The notes under the pieces are model-generated. The model was not told the origin of the DNA. It made no database searches and saw only the letters and a program-made list of their open reading frames with translations. From a virus, in IMG/VR virus record IMGVR_UViG_3300049914_000028, positions 1 to 50,793 of that record: DNA of 50,793 nucleotides. One strand, 5' to 3'. Positions 37,995 to 47,330 of this stretch are shown here, one piece after another. The position numbers and the translations under genes are program-made. Position 1 is the stretch's first letter. Each line of letters begins with the position of its first letter.

Positions 37995-38849
37995 ATGAGC
38001 CTTGTATCAACGGTTTTGACGGCTGTGGGGTATCGTCTCGGCGGCGGGATCACGATTTCCGCCACTTCGGACCCGTCGCTTGCGGCGTGTCTGCAATGGC
38101 TGAATGAAACCGCCTTGTGGATCACGGGGATTTGCGCGGAACAGAACTCGGATTTGGGCCGTACAATAGGGACCATAACCACGGTCCATGCGGACATTAC
38201 CGCCGCAGACAAATCCGCCGCGTGCGCCATAACCGCCGCGAGTCATGGTCTGATTTCATCGGGAACTTGTGAGGTTCTTGTCAAGGATGTTGTCGGCATG
38301 ACGGAACTTAATGACCACGAATATACCTTCACCTTTGTCAGTACAAGTGCCGGGACGCTTAACGTGGCCTCTACCGCGTACACGACCTACACTTCCGGCG
38401 GTCATGTGATGAAGCGGAAATTCAGCGACCTTGCCACGACCATCTACACGCCATGCCAACAGGGATGGATTGTCGATACCAATTCCCGGACGCCTATACA
38501 ACTCGTTTCGGAGAAATCCCTGCTGGATTACGATCCCGTGGAGGCGACCGAACCATCCGAATTTTACGTTGATGGGTCAAATAATGTTTGTTTCCCCTCA
38601 TACCCGGATGATGCCTACACGATCAAGATTCCTTATTACACGATTCCAACGGCGTTGACGGCTGTTGGCGACACCATGCCGTTCCTGGGCCTCATGGACA
38701 ACGTGTTCATCGAGGACGTGACGATTCGGTCGCAAAACAGGGATGAGTACGACACGGGTGTGGAAATGAAATGGAGATCATTTTTGCATGAAAGAGCAAC
38801 CAGAGTAATTGCCATGAGGAAAAAGATGTCTATCGGAGTGTCCCTATAA
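37995..38849 (+). CDS. Head-tail connector/adaptor with inserted FCCH-like domain
   Basis: The protein has 284 residues. An N-terminal helical part (residues 1-55; CLQWLNETALWITGICAEQN) and C-terminal helical part (from about 225; LMDNVFIEDVTIRSQNRDEY) fit small podovirus connector proteins. Between them, about residues 57-130 (AACAITAASHGLISSGTCEV, MTELNDHEYTFTFVS) is a beta domain resembling the E1-FCCH-like Ig repeat found in other phage virion proteins. The C-terminus is KKMSIGVSL, and the stop overlaps the GIY-YIG gene (TAATG), whose own end resembles it. Confidence 0.7.
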   Translation: MSLVSTVLTAVGYRLGGGITISATSDPSLAACLQWLNETALWITGICAEQNSDLGRTIGTITTVHADITAADKSAACAITAASHGLISSGTCEVLVKDVVGMTELNDHEYTFTFVSTSAGTLNVASTAYTTYTSGGHVMKRKFSDLATTIYTPCQQGWIVDTNSRTPIQLVSEKSLLDYDPVEATEPSEFYVDGSNNVCFPSYPDDAYTIKIPYYTIPTALTAVGDTMPFLGLMDNVFIEDVTIRSQNRDEYDTGVEMKWRSFLHERATRVIAMRKKMSIGVSL

Positions 38850-39643
38850 TGAAAGTTTCGGGAATCTATAAGATAGAAAACGCCATTGATGGGAAAGTTT
38901 ATGTCGGTAGCGCCGTTAATCTTGCGAAAAGGAGACGCGATCATTTTGCGGCGTTGGCGATTAATAAACACATAAATTATCACCTACAACGAGCATGGAA
39001 TAAATACGGCGCGGAAAACTTCTTATTTGTTGAACTTGAACTGTGCACCCGCGATCAACTCATCACCCGCGAACAGTATTACCTTGATACGCTTAATGCG
39101 TGCGCGTTTGGGTACAATATTGCTCCCACAGCGGGAAGTAGTCTGGGACGGGTACACTCCGAAGATACGAAGAAGAAAATATCCGGTAAGGCAATAGGAA
39201 GAATTACCGGCCCATGTTCTGATGAAAGAAGGAAAAATATATCCTTGGGCCATATCGGGAAAAAACAAACAGAAGAGCATAACCGTAAGGCTATTGAGGG
39301 AAGATTACGCAATGGTGGCTATCACCATACCGCCGAATCAAGAAAAAAAATATCAGAAGCACAAAAGGGAAAAGTAAAACCAGCAGGAATGGGTGAGAAG
39401 GTGTCGATGGCCCTTACTGGAAGACCAAAATCACCAGAGCACAGACAACATTTATCTGAATCAAAAATAGGAAAACCCGGAACGCCGCACACAGCGGAAT
39501 GGAAACGCAAAATGTCCGAGTCGCACAAGGGAGTCGTTTTATCCTTTGAGTCTATCCAGAAAATGCGCGAGACGAAACGAAGGAACTTCTTGTTGAAAAA
39601 ACAAATACAGGATCAACAAACTGGAATTTCGGTGGGGTTGTAA
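38849..39643 (+). CDS. GIY-YIG homing endonuclease with NUMOD3-type tail
   Basis: The protein has 264 residues. GIYKIENAIDGKVYVGSA is the GIY-YIG motif, followed by RRDHF (Arg), REQYYLDTL (Glu) and GYNIAPTAGSSLG at the end of the catalytic domain. The C-terminal half has repeats of the type HSEDTKKKISGKAIGR and HTAESRKKISEAQKGK, the NUMOD3 DNA-binding modules of homing endonucleases. The start overlaps the connector stop. Its last residues, TGISVGL, resemble the connector's KMSIGVSL, and the next gene starts one base after its stop. Confidence 0.92.
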   Translation: MKVSGIYKIENAIDGKVYVGSAVNLAKRRRDHFAALAINKHINYHLQRAWNKYGAENFLFVELELCTRDQLITREQYYLDTLNACAFGYNIAPTAGSSLGRVHSEDTKKKISGKAIGRITGPCSDERRKNISLGHIGKKQTEEHNRKAIEGRLRNGGYHHTAESRKKISEAQKGKVKPAGMGEKVSMALTGRPKSPEHRQHLSESKIGKPGTPHTAEWKRKMSESHKGVVLSFESIQKMRETKRRNFLLKKQIQDQQTGISVGL

Positions 39644-39644
39644 C

Positions 39645-41846
39645 GTGGCCCAATGGTCAACTAAACATGGAAAACGTGAGCAGAACTTCCCTATCCAGTC
39701 TTTTCCCGACGGATTGAATCAGGAGATTTCTCCGCCGTTTTTGCCGGTCACGGCCCTGTCCCGCTGCAAGAACATGAAGTATGCCTATAACGAATCTGTT
39801 GATGGCAGCAGGGTTGTTACGCTCAAAAAGCGCCAGGGTACGCAGGTAATCACGACAACCGCCCATAGTGCGGCGATTCTGGCCGCAACCTATTATGTTG
39901 CGGATGCCAAATACATTGTTGCAACCGCGACAACGATACATGAGTTGAATGACGGCACAACGACGTTTGCCCCGTCCGCGAGTTTGGGAACCCTGTCCGG
40001 CACCCCTACCTTCACGGAGTTTCACGGGAAACTGATTATCCATGATTCCGGGGTGACAAAGGCGTGGAATGGGACGGACTTTGAATCCCTGAACTGCCTC
40101 TATAAGAATGAAATTATAGGCACGGGTAACGGTGCGACGGTTGACTTTGCCGGGACCGGGACGCTGGATCATCTCGTTCATCCGGCGGTAAAACCTTCAT
40201 CTTTAATTATTACCTACACTTCCGGGGCAGTCGCCAAGACAATCACCTCCAATGCGGCGGGAACGCTATTGGGCGATGTTGCCACCTTTGAATTGATGCC
40301 GAATCAGGTTGACCGTGATTTCTCCGGGGCGAGTGCGTGGTCGAAGGAAACCATGAACTCCTATGACGAGTCAACTGATCTGACCATTACGGCCAATGCC
40401 GCCGGTCAGTATTGCACCTGTCCGGTTCTGAGTGCGCCGACGACAGCGGGGAAACGGTATCGCATGACCTTCTCGGTCGCCAACTTAGTCGCTACATGGA
40501 CGATCAAGTCATTTGACGGGACGCAGACAATAGGCACTGTTTCGACGACTGGGGCGCAATCGTTCGACTGGACGGCAACTACCTCGGGGGGATACCGGAT
40601 CGTGTCCGTAGCGACGAATTCAAGCGGGGATTTTGACAATTTCACGCTGACCACGAATTGCATTGACTACACGACCGGGGTTTACAGTTTCCGCGCCTCC
40701 GGTGCGCCCGACAATACGACCCCTGTTTATGCAGAATATGAGAAGGTGGCAGGAGCGCCGAAGTCAAAGGGGGGATTCGTAAGGGCGAGTCGCCTCTATG
40801 TGTGGGGCGATTCGGATAACCCTTCCCGCCTCTGGTACACCGGGCCAAACGACGAGGATGCTTGGGATGTTTCCAGCAGCGGCGGGTACATCGACATTGA
40901 CCCTCTGGACGGGTATTCCCTGACATCCTGTTTGAACTTCTTCCAGTCGATAATGACGATCAAGGGGAATTCGATCAACCGGATAGACAATTTCCCCGGC
41001 GACAATACTTTTGATGCCGTCCCGTTGGTCAAGGATACGGGCAGTACGGCTTGGCGATCCTGCACAAACGAGGGTAATGTTGTTTCCTATCTTTCGGCCA
41101 AAAAGGGTTGGATTGCCCTTAATCCGGCGGCGACTTTTGGCGACGTGTCTCAGGAAACGGATTTGTCGAAGTATTTCAGGACCGATGCAATCAGGTTCAC
41201 AACGGCGAATTGTTACACCGAATTCAATAAGATCGACAATCAGTTATGGCTTACGATGTACACGGCCACGGTACAGAATCCGACTATCTATGTTGTGAAT
41301 CTTGAAACGGGTGGACAACTGAGCCGGTATCAATTCGCCTTTGGACATACCTGTTACCAGTTTGTCAATAGTGAAATGCTTATCGGGGGAAGCAACGGCC
41401 ACCTTTACCGGCTTTTGGGGGACAATTCCAAGTTCACCGACAATGGTGTTTCGTATGCCGATGATACCTACGTTCGGGGTCCAATGACGAACTTTGGTGC
41501 CCCGTTGCACCGAAAGCACAACAAGAAGATTTATCTTCACCTGTACGGCAAGGCAGGAATGACTGCAACGTTCAACGTCTATACGGATGGTGATTACGAT
41601 AACCCTATCTTTACTAAGGCAATCACTCTTCATGGTGGTACGCAATACATCAACCCGGACGGAAAAGACATTTATATTTACGACATGACCATGCCTATTG
41701 GTTATGAAACCATTGCCGAACGGGATGACAAGATAGACAAGAAGTTCAATTATCGGGAATTGATGTTTGAATTGACGGATATTCACGGGCCGCAGGGCGC
41801 GGAGTTTTTTGGTGTGGAATTCGCGGGAGCAATCCTCGGCGACTAA
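39645..41846 (+). CDS. Large tail/packaged-DNA stabilisation-type protein
   Basis: The protein has 733 residues with GTG start (MAQWSTKHGKREQNFPIQSF). The N-terminal phrase FPDGLNQEISPPFLPVTALS with CKNMKYAYNESVDGS is typical of phage stabilisation/tail-hub beta-propeller proteins (P22 gp10-like role). A carbohydrate-binding-like insert (RYRMTFSVANLVATWTIKSF ... TSGGYRIVSVATN) lies at about residues 265-345. The middle has further strands (RLYVWGDSDNPSRLWY, FFQSIMTIKGNSINRID). It likely forms the tail hub that closes the portal. Assignment to a named P22 gene is only by analogy. Confidence 0.7.
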   Translation: MAQWSTKHGKREQNFPIQSFPDGLNQEISPPFLPVTALSRCKNMKYAYNESVDGSRVVTLKKRQGTQVITTTAHSAAILAATYYVADAKYIVATATTIHELNDGTTTFAPSASLGTLSGTPTFTEFHGKLIIHDSGVTKAWNGTDFESLNCLYKNEIIGTGNGATVDFAGTGTLDHLVHPAVKPSSLIITYTSGAVAKTITSNAAGTLLGDVATFELMPNQVDRDFSGASAWSKETMNSYDESTDLTITANAAGQYCTCPVLSAPTTAGKRYRMTFSVANLVATWTIKSFDGTQTIGTVSTTGAQSFDWTATTSGGYRIVSVATNSSGDFDNFTLTTNCIDYTTGVYSFRASGAPDNTTPVYAEYEKVAGAPKSKGGFVRASRLYVWGDSDNPSRLWYTGPNDEDAWDVSSSGGYIDIDPLDGYSLTSCLNFFQSIMTIKGNSINRIDNFPGDNTFDAVPLVKDTGSTAWRSCTNEGNVVSYLSAKKGWIALNPAATFGDVSQETDLSKYFRTDAIRFTTANCYTEFNKIDNQLWLTMYTATVQNPTIYVVNLETGGQLSRYQFAFGHTCYQFVNSEMLIGGSNGHLYRLLGDNSKFTDNGVSYADDTYVRGPMTNFGAPLHRKHNKKIYLHLYGKAGMTATFNVYTDGDYDNPIFTKAITLHGGTQYINPDGKDIYIYDMTMPIGYETIAERDDKIDKKFNYRELMFELTDIHGPQGAEFFGVEFAGAILGD

Positions 41847-41855
41847 GGGGGCAAT

Positions 41856-42329
41856 ATGACAGCAAGATTCGGAGTAATCAACACGGCGGACCAGGGCGAC
41901 ACATATTACGCCGGGATGGTCAAGGATGCCGCGAATTGGGCCATCATGGAGACGGACAAGAGGACTGTTTCAATTCAGATTTACGCCGGAACGACCTCGT
42001 GCGCGACGGGCAACGGACAGGCATATTTCCGTGTTCCCTCGGCCCTTAATGGCATGAATCTTGTCAGTGTTGCGGCGGCTGTTGTCACAGCAGGAACTAC
42101 CGGCACGATGGATATTCAGATTGCCAACGTGACGGATGCCGTTGACATGCTTTCAACGAAACTTACGATTGATTCAGCAGAAACGGATTCGAGTACGGCG
42201 ACGGCGGCTGTTATTGATACCACAAAAGACGACGTTGCGACGGGCGATATGTTGCGAATAGACATTGACGCTATTCATTCAGGCACGGCGGCAAAGGGTC
42301 TTGTCGTAGAACTTCAATTCTGGACGTAA
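41856..42329 (+). CDS. Virion structural protein, beta-rich
   Basis: A 157-residue protein of alternating hydrophobic/Thr residues (YFRVPSALNGMNLVSVAAAV ...), with no helices or Cys ligands. GGGG is upstream of ATG. It lies between the tail-hub gene and the TIG-domain gene in one direction, so a tail component is likely. No family recognised. Confidence 0.7.
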   Translation: MTARFGVINTADQGDTYYAGMVKDAANWAIMETDKRTVSIQIYAGTTSCATGNGQAYFRVPSALNGMNLVSVAAAVVTAGTTGTMDIQIANVTDAVDMLSTKLTIDSAETDSSTATAAVIDTTKDDVATGDMLRIDIDAIHSGTAAKGLVVELQFWT

Positions 42330-42332
42330 GAT

Positions 42333-43130
42333 ATGTCAATAACGGTATATCCAGCGGCAAATGCCGACGACTCTTTTGGTGATCGCCAAAACGGTGCATT
42401 TTATCCGGCTGATTTCTATTGGGCGCGTTCACTGATCGAAAATTACAAGGACGGGGTATGTCGTTTTCCAAATGTGACCATTCCGCAAGGTGCTCTTCTG
42501 GACGTGGCTACAATTACACTGACCCCCAAGGGTTCGATAGACTATAATTGCTCCACGAATGTCTTTGCCGTGGACGAGAATAATGCGGACGCTCCAACCG
42601 ATTATACTACGTTTGCCGCGCTGACTTTAACGACGGCATATACCACCGGAACTCTTATTAAGGATGCCGTTACAACAATAAGCTGTATTGATGCAGCACA
42701 GGAGGTAATAAGTCGAGCAGGATGGGCGAGTGGAAACGCACTTACTTTAATCTTTAGAGTCAATCATTCGGGGGGGCTGCCGTGTTACCGGGGATATTCT
42801 TATAATGATGCAGATGCGGCGAAATACCCTAAACTGATTATTGGTCAGGCCACAATCACGATCAGTTCTTTCACCCCTTCCAGCGGTCCATTTGGTACTC
42901 GAATTACGATTACGGGAACAAATTACAGCACGACTACGACAGACAATACAGTCAAGGTTGGTGGTGTTGCGATGACGGTTATAAGCAGTACGACTACGGA
43001 AATAGTGGCAAGTGTGCCGCCAAATGCCGTTTCGGGTGCCATAACAGTTGACAGAACAGGATACGCACAGGGTGTATCCGCGACAAACTTTACGGTAACG
43101 TATATTCCTTATGTAATGACTATTAGGTGA
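42333..43130 (+). CDS. Virion protein with C-terminal IPT/TIG domain
   Basis: The protein has 265 residues. The N-terminal half is a jelly-roll-like region (YWARSLIENYKDGVCRFPNV, ALLDVATITLTPKGS). The C-terminal 85 residues are an IPT/TIG fold: ISSFTPSSGPFGTRITITGT, VKVGGVAMTVISSTTTEIVA and GAITVDRTG. Such Ig-like domains decorate many phage virions and help surface adhesion. It starts 4 bases after the preceding stop and is followed directly by a large low-complexity protein. Confidence 0.8.
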   Translation: MSITVYPAANADDSFGDRQNGAFYPADFYWARSLIENYKDGVCRFPNVTIPQGALLDVATITLTPKGSIDYNCSTNVFAVDENNADAPTDYTTFAALTLTTAYTTGTLIKDAVTTISCIDAAQEVISRAGWASGNALTLIFRVNHSGGLPCYRGYSYNDADAAKYPKLIIGQATITISSFTPSSGPFGTRITITGTNYSTTTTDNTVKVGGVAMTVISSTTTEIVASVPPNAVSGAITVDRTGYAQGVSATNFTVTYIPYVMTIR

Positions 43131-43134
43131 AACC

Positions 43135-44961
43135 ATGAAACGCAAAACGACAGTGAAACATCCAGACGGAACGACAATCACGAAGGAAGAACACGACGAG
43201 GCCCCCGCGATGCACATGAGCAAGGCGAAAGCAGCGGCAACGGCTGCGGAAGGACAACGGGGCGATACTCAACTCGCCCACGTGAACCAATGGGAAGAAG
43301 AACTGCTGAAAAGGCTTGGCGGAGCCGGGACGCGGAACCCACATACGGGACTCAAGCAGTTCTATACCGGAACAGATGAATGGAATACATGGAACATCCA
43401 ACCTGAATCGTGGATGAAGTTTGACAGTACCCCCGCACCGGCAGGTTACGAATACCGTTACAACCCGCAGACAAATGAACGGAAATCGGTTAAGTCTTGC
43501 GACCCACAGATAGGGGGTGTTCACGTTTGGGGGGCAGGTGCTCCGACTGTTACCGGGACCGGCACTAATCCTGATCCTCGATTCCAAACCACAGCGGGAG
43601 GGGGTACTGGCGGGAATACCGGGACAACCCAAGTGCCAATCAGTCCAACCCCTGCCAGTCCATTATCGACCCCCGGTCAACTTACTTCGGCATCCCTCCT
43701 CGGTGGCGATCCAACCGCAAGGACATACTCCCCGCCGGGTACGTCAACTGACTTTGGGGCCAATAGCAATATTCTCAGTCCCGGGCAACTCAATTCTTTA
43801 TCCCTCCTCGCTGGCGGTGGTTCCCAATCGGGTACGGGCGTTGGTTCTGCTAATCGATTAGCGAATACCGGCCTTCCGGTTCAGGGGGGAAACGGCAATG
43901 GGGTATCGTACCAACCTATTGATCCGGCCACAGGGCTACCAAAGGTGAACTATCAAGTCACGGATCAAGGCGGTGCTCCTGTCCCCATGACTCAAGGTCC
44001 AGGTAACGGTAATCCGAATATTGACATGACCACGGGGCAACCGATTGCGGCGGCGGCAACGGGCGGAACTACAGGCACTACCGGAACGACTGCTCCGCCT
44101 CAAATAAACTCTGCTGCGAATCCCTATCCTAACTCGACTATTGCCCAGGACTTTGCAAGTTATTTCAGTACAGCTCAACCGGGTTCGGTAATCGCTTTCG
44201 GAAACGGGACACTTACGATGGGGGCAAACGGTCAGGCAACCTATACTAACCCTACCACGGGCGAAACGTATAGTTTCGCTGCCAACACCCCTTTGAGTAC
44301 CATATACGCAAGTTCGCCGGGAATCAAGGCCGCGTTTGATAATGTTTACGGTCCCAAGACGTCAGGCGGCCCGACATACGACGCATACGGGAATGTTGTT
44401 AATACTGGCGGAACAACGGGTACGACCGCGACATCAGGTACGACTCCGGCAACAGGAGCGGGAACCACTCCAACGGCGACTGCGGCGACTACGGGTGCGG
44501 ATGATTTCTTTAATCTTCCCCTTGACATCATGCCGACTTCATACTCCGGTTTGCCACAGACCTATCAGGATCAGTTGCTGGCATCGCTTATGCCTCAATT
44601 AAACTCTGCCGTTACCAACATGCCGGGGAACATTGACAAGTACACCAACGAAGCCCTTGGTAGTTACCAACAGATGATGCAGAATGCCCTGAGACAGAAC
44701 ATTCCCGAAGCGTTGAGGGGTCTCGCAAACAGAGGGATTCTCAATTCTACAGAAGGGCAGAATGTTCTCGGAAATGTCATGTCCACTGCGGCGACAGACG
44801 CTTCCACTAAGGGATATACGACGGCGATGCAGGCGGCACTGTTAAAAGCCAATATGCCGACCATTCTGGCTCAAATTGCCGACCTTGGTAAATCAAGTAC
44901 TTCACAAGATCCAACGCAAATGTACAAAACTATGGCCGATCTTATAAAAGCTATGATGTAG
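43135..44961 (+). CDS. Large low-complexity virion protein, probable internal/ejection protein
   Basis: The protein has 608 residues. The first 130 residues contain KHPDGTTITKEEHDEAPAMH and helices. From about 135 to 460 it is a Gly/Thr/Pro/Asn-rich low-complexity region. The C-terminal 140 residues are helical (LASLMPQLNSAVTNMPGNID, YQQMMQNALRQNIPEALRGL, RGILNSTEGQNVLGNVMST) and resemble short tape-measure or ejection proteins. The end is TMADLIKAMM. A GIY-YIG gene follows, whose end repeats this tail. The role in genome ejection is inferred from position and composition. Confidence 0.65.
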   Translation: MKRKTTVKHPDGTTITKEEHDEAPAMHMSKAKAAATAAEGQRGDTQLAHVNQWEEELLKRLGGAGTRNPHTGLKQFYTGTDEWNTWNIQPESWMKFDSTPAPAGYEYRYNPQTNERKSVKSCDPQIGGVHVWGAGAPTVTGTGTNPDPRFQTTAGGGTGGNTGTTQVPISPTPASPLSTPGQLTSASLLGGDPTARTYSPPGTSTDFGANSNILSPGQLNSLSLLAGGGSQSGTGVGSANRLANTGLPVQGGNGNGVSYQPIDPATGLPKVNYQVTDQGGAPVPMTQGPGNGNPNIDMTTGQPIAAAATGGTTGTTGTTAPPQINSAANPYPNSTIAQDFASYFSTAQPGSVIAFGNGTLTMGANGQATYTNPTTGETYSFAANTPLSTIYASSPGIKAAFDNVYGPKTSGGPTYDAYGNVVNTGGTTGTTATSGTTPATGAGTTPTATAATTGADDFFNLPLDIMPTSYSGLPQTYQDQLLASLMPQLNSAVTNMPGNIDKYTNEALGSYQQMMQNALRQNIPEALRGLANRGILNSTEGQNVLGNVMSTAATDASTKGYTTAMQAALLKANMPTILAQIADLGKSSTSQDPTQMYKTMADLIKAMM

Positions 44962-44965
44962 GTAT

Positions 44966-45616
44966 ATGAAAACATACGAAAATACCGGAATCTACAAAAT
45001 TGAAAATTTGGTCAATGGAAAGATTTATATTGGCAGTTCTGTAGATATTAAAAACAGGTGGAGACAACACCTTGGATATTTTTCAAGGGGCAAACATGGG
45101 AATGTGTATCTGCAAAGGGCATGGGATAAATACGGTTCTGAAAATTTCAAGTTTGACATAATCGAGAAATGCGATACCGGGATACTTGCGGAAAGAGAAC
45201 AATACTATATAGATTTATTTGATGCCTGTAAGTTCGGGTATAATCTTTCGCCGACAGCAGGAAGTAATTTAGGGATGATTCACTCGGAAGAATTCAGGAA
45301 GAAGATTTCTTTGGCGCAAATGGGTAAAAAACGTGGACCTCATTCCGAAGAACACAAAAGGAAAATATCCCTATCGGAAACCGGAAAAAAGAAAAGACCG
45401 CATACCGAAGAAGAAAAAAAGAAGTTATCATTATTAATGAAAGGCAGACCATGTCCCGCAAACAGGAAACCATCTCCTTTCAAAGGAAAACCCGGAAGAA
45501 AACATACAGAAGAAGAAAAGTTAAAAATTAGTCAAAATCAAGTAACGCAAAGGAAATTACGGTTGATTACTAAAACCGAACCAATGATGGCTGACCTCAT
45601 CGCTAAGATGATGTAA
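44966..45616 (+). CDS. GIY-YIG homing endonuclease with NUMOD3-type tail
   Basis: The protein has 216 residues: GIYKIENLVNGKIYIGSS, RWRQHLG, LQRAWDKYGSENFKF, AEREQYYIDLFDACK and GYNLSPTAGSNLG give a full GIY-YIG domain. Three or more NUMOD3-like repeats follow (HSEEFRKKISLAQMGKK, HSEEHKRKISLSETGKK, HTEEEKKKLSLLMKGR). It is a paralogue of the 38849 protein. Its C-terminus PMMADLIAKMM matches the upstream gene's TMADLIKAMM with different codons. GGAGG for the next gene follows its stop. Confidence 0.93.
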   Translation: MKTYENTGIYKIENLVNGKIYIGSSVDIKNRWRQHLGYFSRGKHGNVYLQRAWDKYGSENFKFDIIEKCDTGILAEREQYYIDLFDACKFGYNLSPTAGSNLGMIHSEEFRKKISLAQMGKKRGPHSEEHKRKISLSETGKKKRPHTEEEKKKLSLLMKGRPCPANRKPSPFKGKPGRKHTEEEKLKISQNQVTQRKLRLITKTEPMMADLIAKMM

Positions 45617-45623
45617 GGAGGAC

Positions 45624-47321
45624 ATGATGGCAATAACTAAACCACAACTTGACAGATTGAATTCGATGACAGCAGGAGAACGAAATCTTGTCAAAAATAT
45701 GAACCCCGGACTATACGCAGCAGCAGAAAAATATCTCGGACCGGCTCCTACGGTCAGTCTGGAATACGGGGTGAGACAAGCGGGAAGAGTGGGTGAACCC
45801 ATCCCCTATGAAGAGCCGACAAAACTGACATCTATGACGGATATGGCGTTGTTTGATCCAAATATCGTTGCAATCCGGCCAGCAGGGAGAGGCAACGGAA
45901 GTGAATCACAAATTTATTACAAGGATGGTACATCGAAGTTTATTTCAAAAGAACAGGGCGGTGGTTTTCTGTATTATTTAAGTCCTGATTTAGTGAGAGC
46001 TGAACAGGGCGGAAGTGACACCGATACATTTTACTTTGCGGATGGTACGACAGCAGAAGCACTAAATCCAAGTTCGCAACATAGTGGAAACTTTTTCGAT
46101 GACCAAAATTGGTGTCCCTATTTGATAGGAGGAGCTTACGCAGCTGTCGCTGCATACGTCGCAGTTCCATACGTGTTAGGGGCGGCGGCAGGTGCCGCTG
46201 AAGGAGGTCTTGACGCTGCAATGGCGGCAAGCGCAGCATCTTCAGCGGGAGAATTGGGTGCTATGGGGGGTGCCGGAGCTGGAGCAGCTGGTGCCGGTAC
46301 TGCTGGTTTAACAACGGGATTAAGTGAGACTGCCGGAATGACCGCAGCAGAAATCGCGGCTGAGGGTGCGCCATACGGTTATGGTGCGGCGCAGGCTGTT
46401 ACGCAGGCGGCAGCACAATCCGGCGTTACTTTAACCGCAGAACAGGCGGCGGCGGCAACTACACAGGTGGCAACAGGGGCGGCTGGCGCTGGCGCGGGCG
46501 GTGCGGGAGCGGCGGGTGCATGGACTGCCGGACAGTATCTACAAGCAGCTAACCTCGCAATCACCGCCGTAACTACCGGGGCGGCAATGCTCGGCGGCGG
46601 AGATAAGACTGCAACGGCAACGACGACAACGACCCCTACGGGACCGGGTTCAAATCCGATGCCGGGCGGAGGGGGGGGGACAGCGGGGGCTGCTACATTT
46701 GAGGATTACATAAACGACTTCTATGGACTCGCGGGCGACAAGAGCGTTAAAACGAGGACTTCAGAGGATCAAGTCGCATTGGAAGGGTATCAGAAGGCAC
46801 TCTTAGACTCACTTACTGGACTTGACACTAAACATCTTGCAGACACAAGGGCCGCTGTATTGCCTTATCAGAACCAACTGACCGATATTGGCAATCAATT
46901 AGCCGGTAACACCGGACTGGGGAAACAGGTTGCTTTTGGGTTCGGCGGGAAGCAAATGGCAAGTTTTGTTCCCAAAACCAACCGAGACCTTGCAAATCAA
47001 CTTCTTGGAATTGGCCGGGAAGGGTCGCAAATCAACACCGGACTGGTGGACATGGGGTATAAATCAGGAACGGATTTGGCAACGAGACAGTTCGGATTTA
47101 ACTCTGAAAATCTTCCGAATAAAGCGGCGGATACATATTCTGCCAAGTTGGAAGCGTTGATGAAATATCTCAATCCGAATAGTGGATCGACCTCGACAAC
47201 TACCGGGACGGTTCCCGGCGTTCCGTGGTACACCACGCTTTTGCAGGGACTTAATACAGGCGTGAATCTGTGGTCTGCTATCGAGAACCCGCGCACGAAC
47301 ACGAGCACCAGCACAAAGTAG
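45624..47321 (+). CDS. Large Ala/Gly-rich virion protein, probable internal/ejection protein
   Basis: The protein has 565 residues. The N-terminus is mixed (DRLNSMTAGERNLVKNMNPG), with a beta-rich part to residue 165. A long Ala/Gly-rich hydrophobic stretch (about 170-325; VLGAAAGAAEGGLDAAMAAS ...) could insert into membranes. The C-terminal part is helical (GLDTKHLADTRAAVLPYQNQ, TDIGNQLAGN), ending in Ser/Thr-rich sequence. GGAGG is upstream. The hydrophobic stretch fits proteins that form or line the DNA ejection channel. Confidence 0.65.
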   Translation: MMAITKPQLDRLNSMTAGERNLVKNMNPGLYAAAEKYLGPAPTVSLEYGVRQAGRVGEPIPYEEPTKLTSMTDMALFDPNIVAIRPAGRGNGSESQIYYKDGTSKFISKEQGGGFLYYLSPDLVRAEQGGSDTDTFYFADGTTAEALNPSSQHSGNFFDDQNWCPYLIGGAYAAVAAYVAVPYVLGAAAGAAEGGLDAAMAASAASSAGELGAMGGAGAGAAGAGTAGLTTGLSETAGMTAAEIAAEGAPYGYGAAQAVTQAAAQSGVTLTAEQAAAATTQVATGAAGAGAGGAGAAGAWTAGQYLQAANLAITAVTTGAAMLGGGDKTATATTTTTPTGPGSNPMPGGGGGTAGAATFEDYINDFYGLAGDKSVKTRTSEDQVALEGYQKALLDSLTGLDTKHLADTRAAVLPYQNQLTDIGNQLAGNTGLGKQVAFGFGGKQMASFVPKTNRDLANQLLGIGREGSQINTGLVDMGYKSGTDLATRQFGFNSENLPNKAADTYSAKLEALMKYLNPNSGSTSTTTGTVPGVPWYTTLLQGLNTGVNLWSAIENPRTNTSTSTK

Positions 47322-47330
47322 GAGGCTAAC

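Noticed and set aside
38849-39643. The GIY-YIG genes as intron- or intein-encoded
   Set aside because: Each has its own start and stop between complete structural genes; no split reading frame or intron ends were seen.
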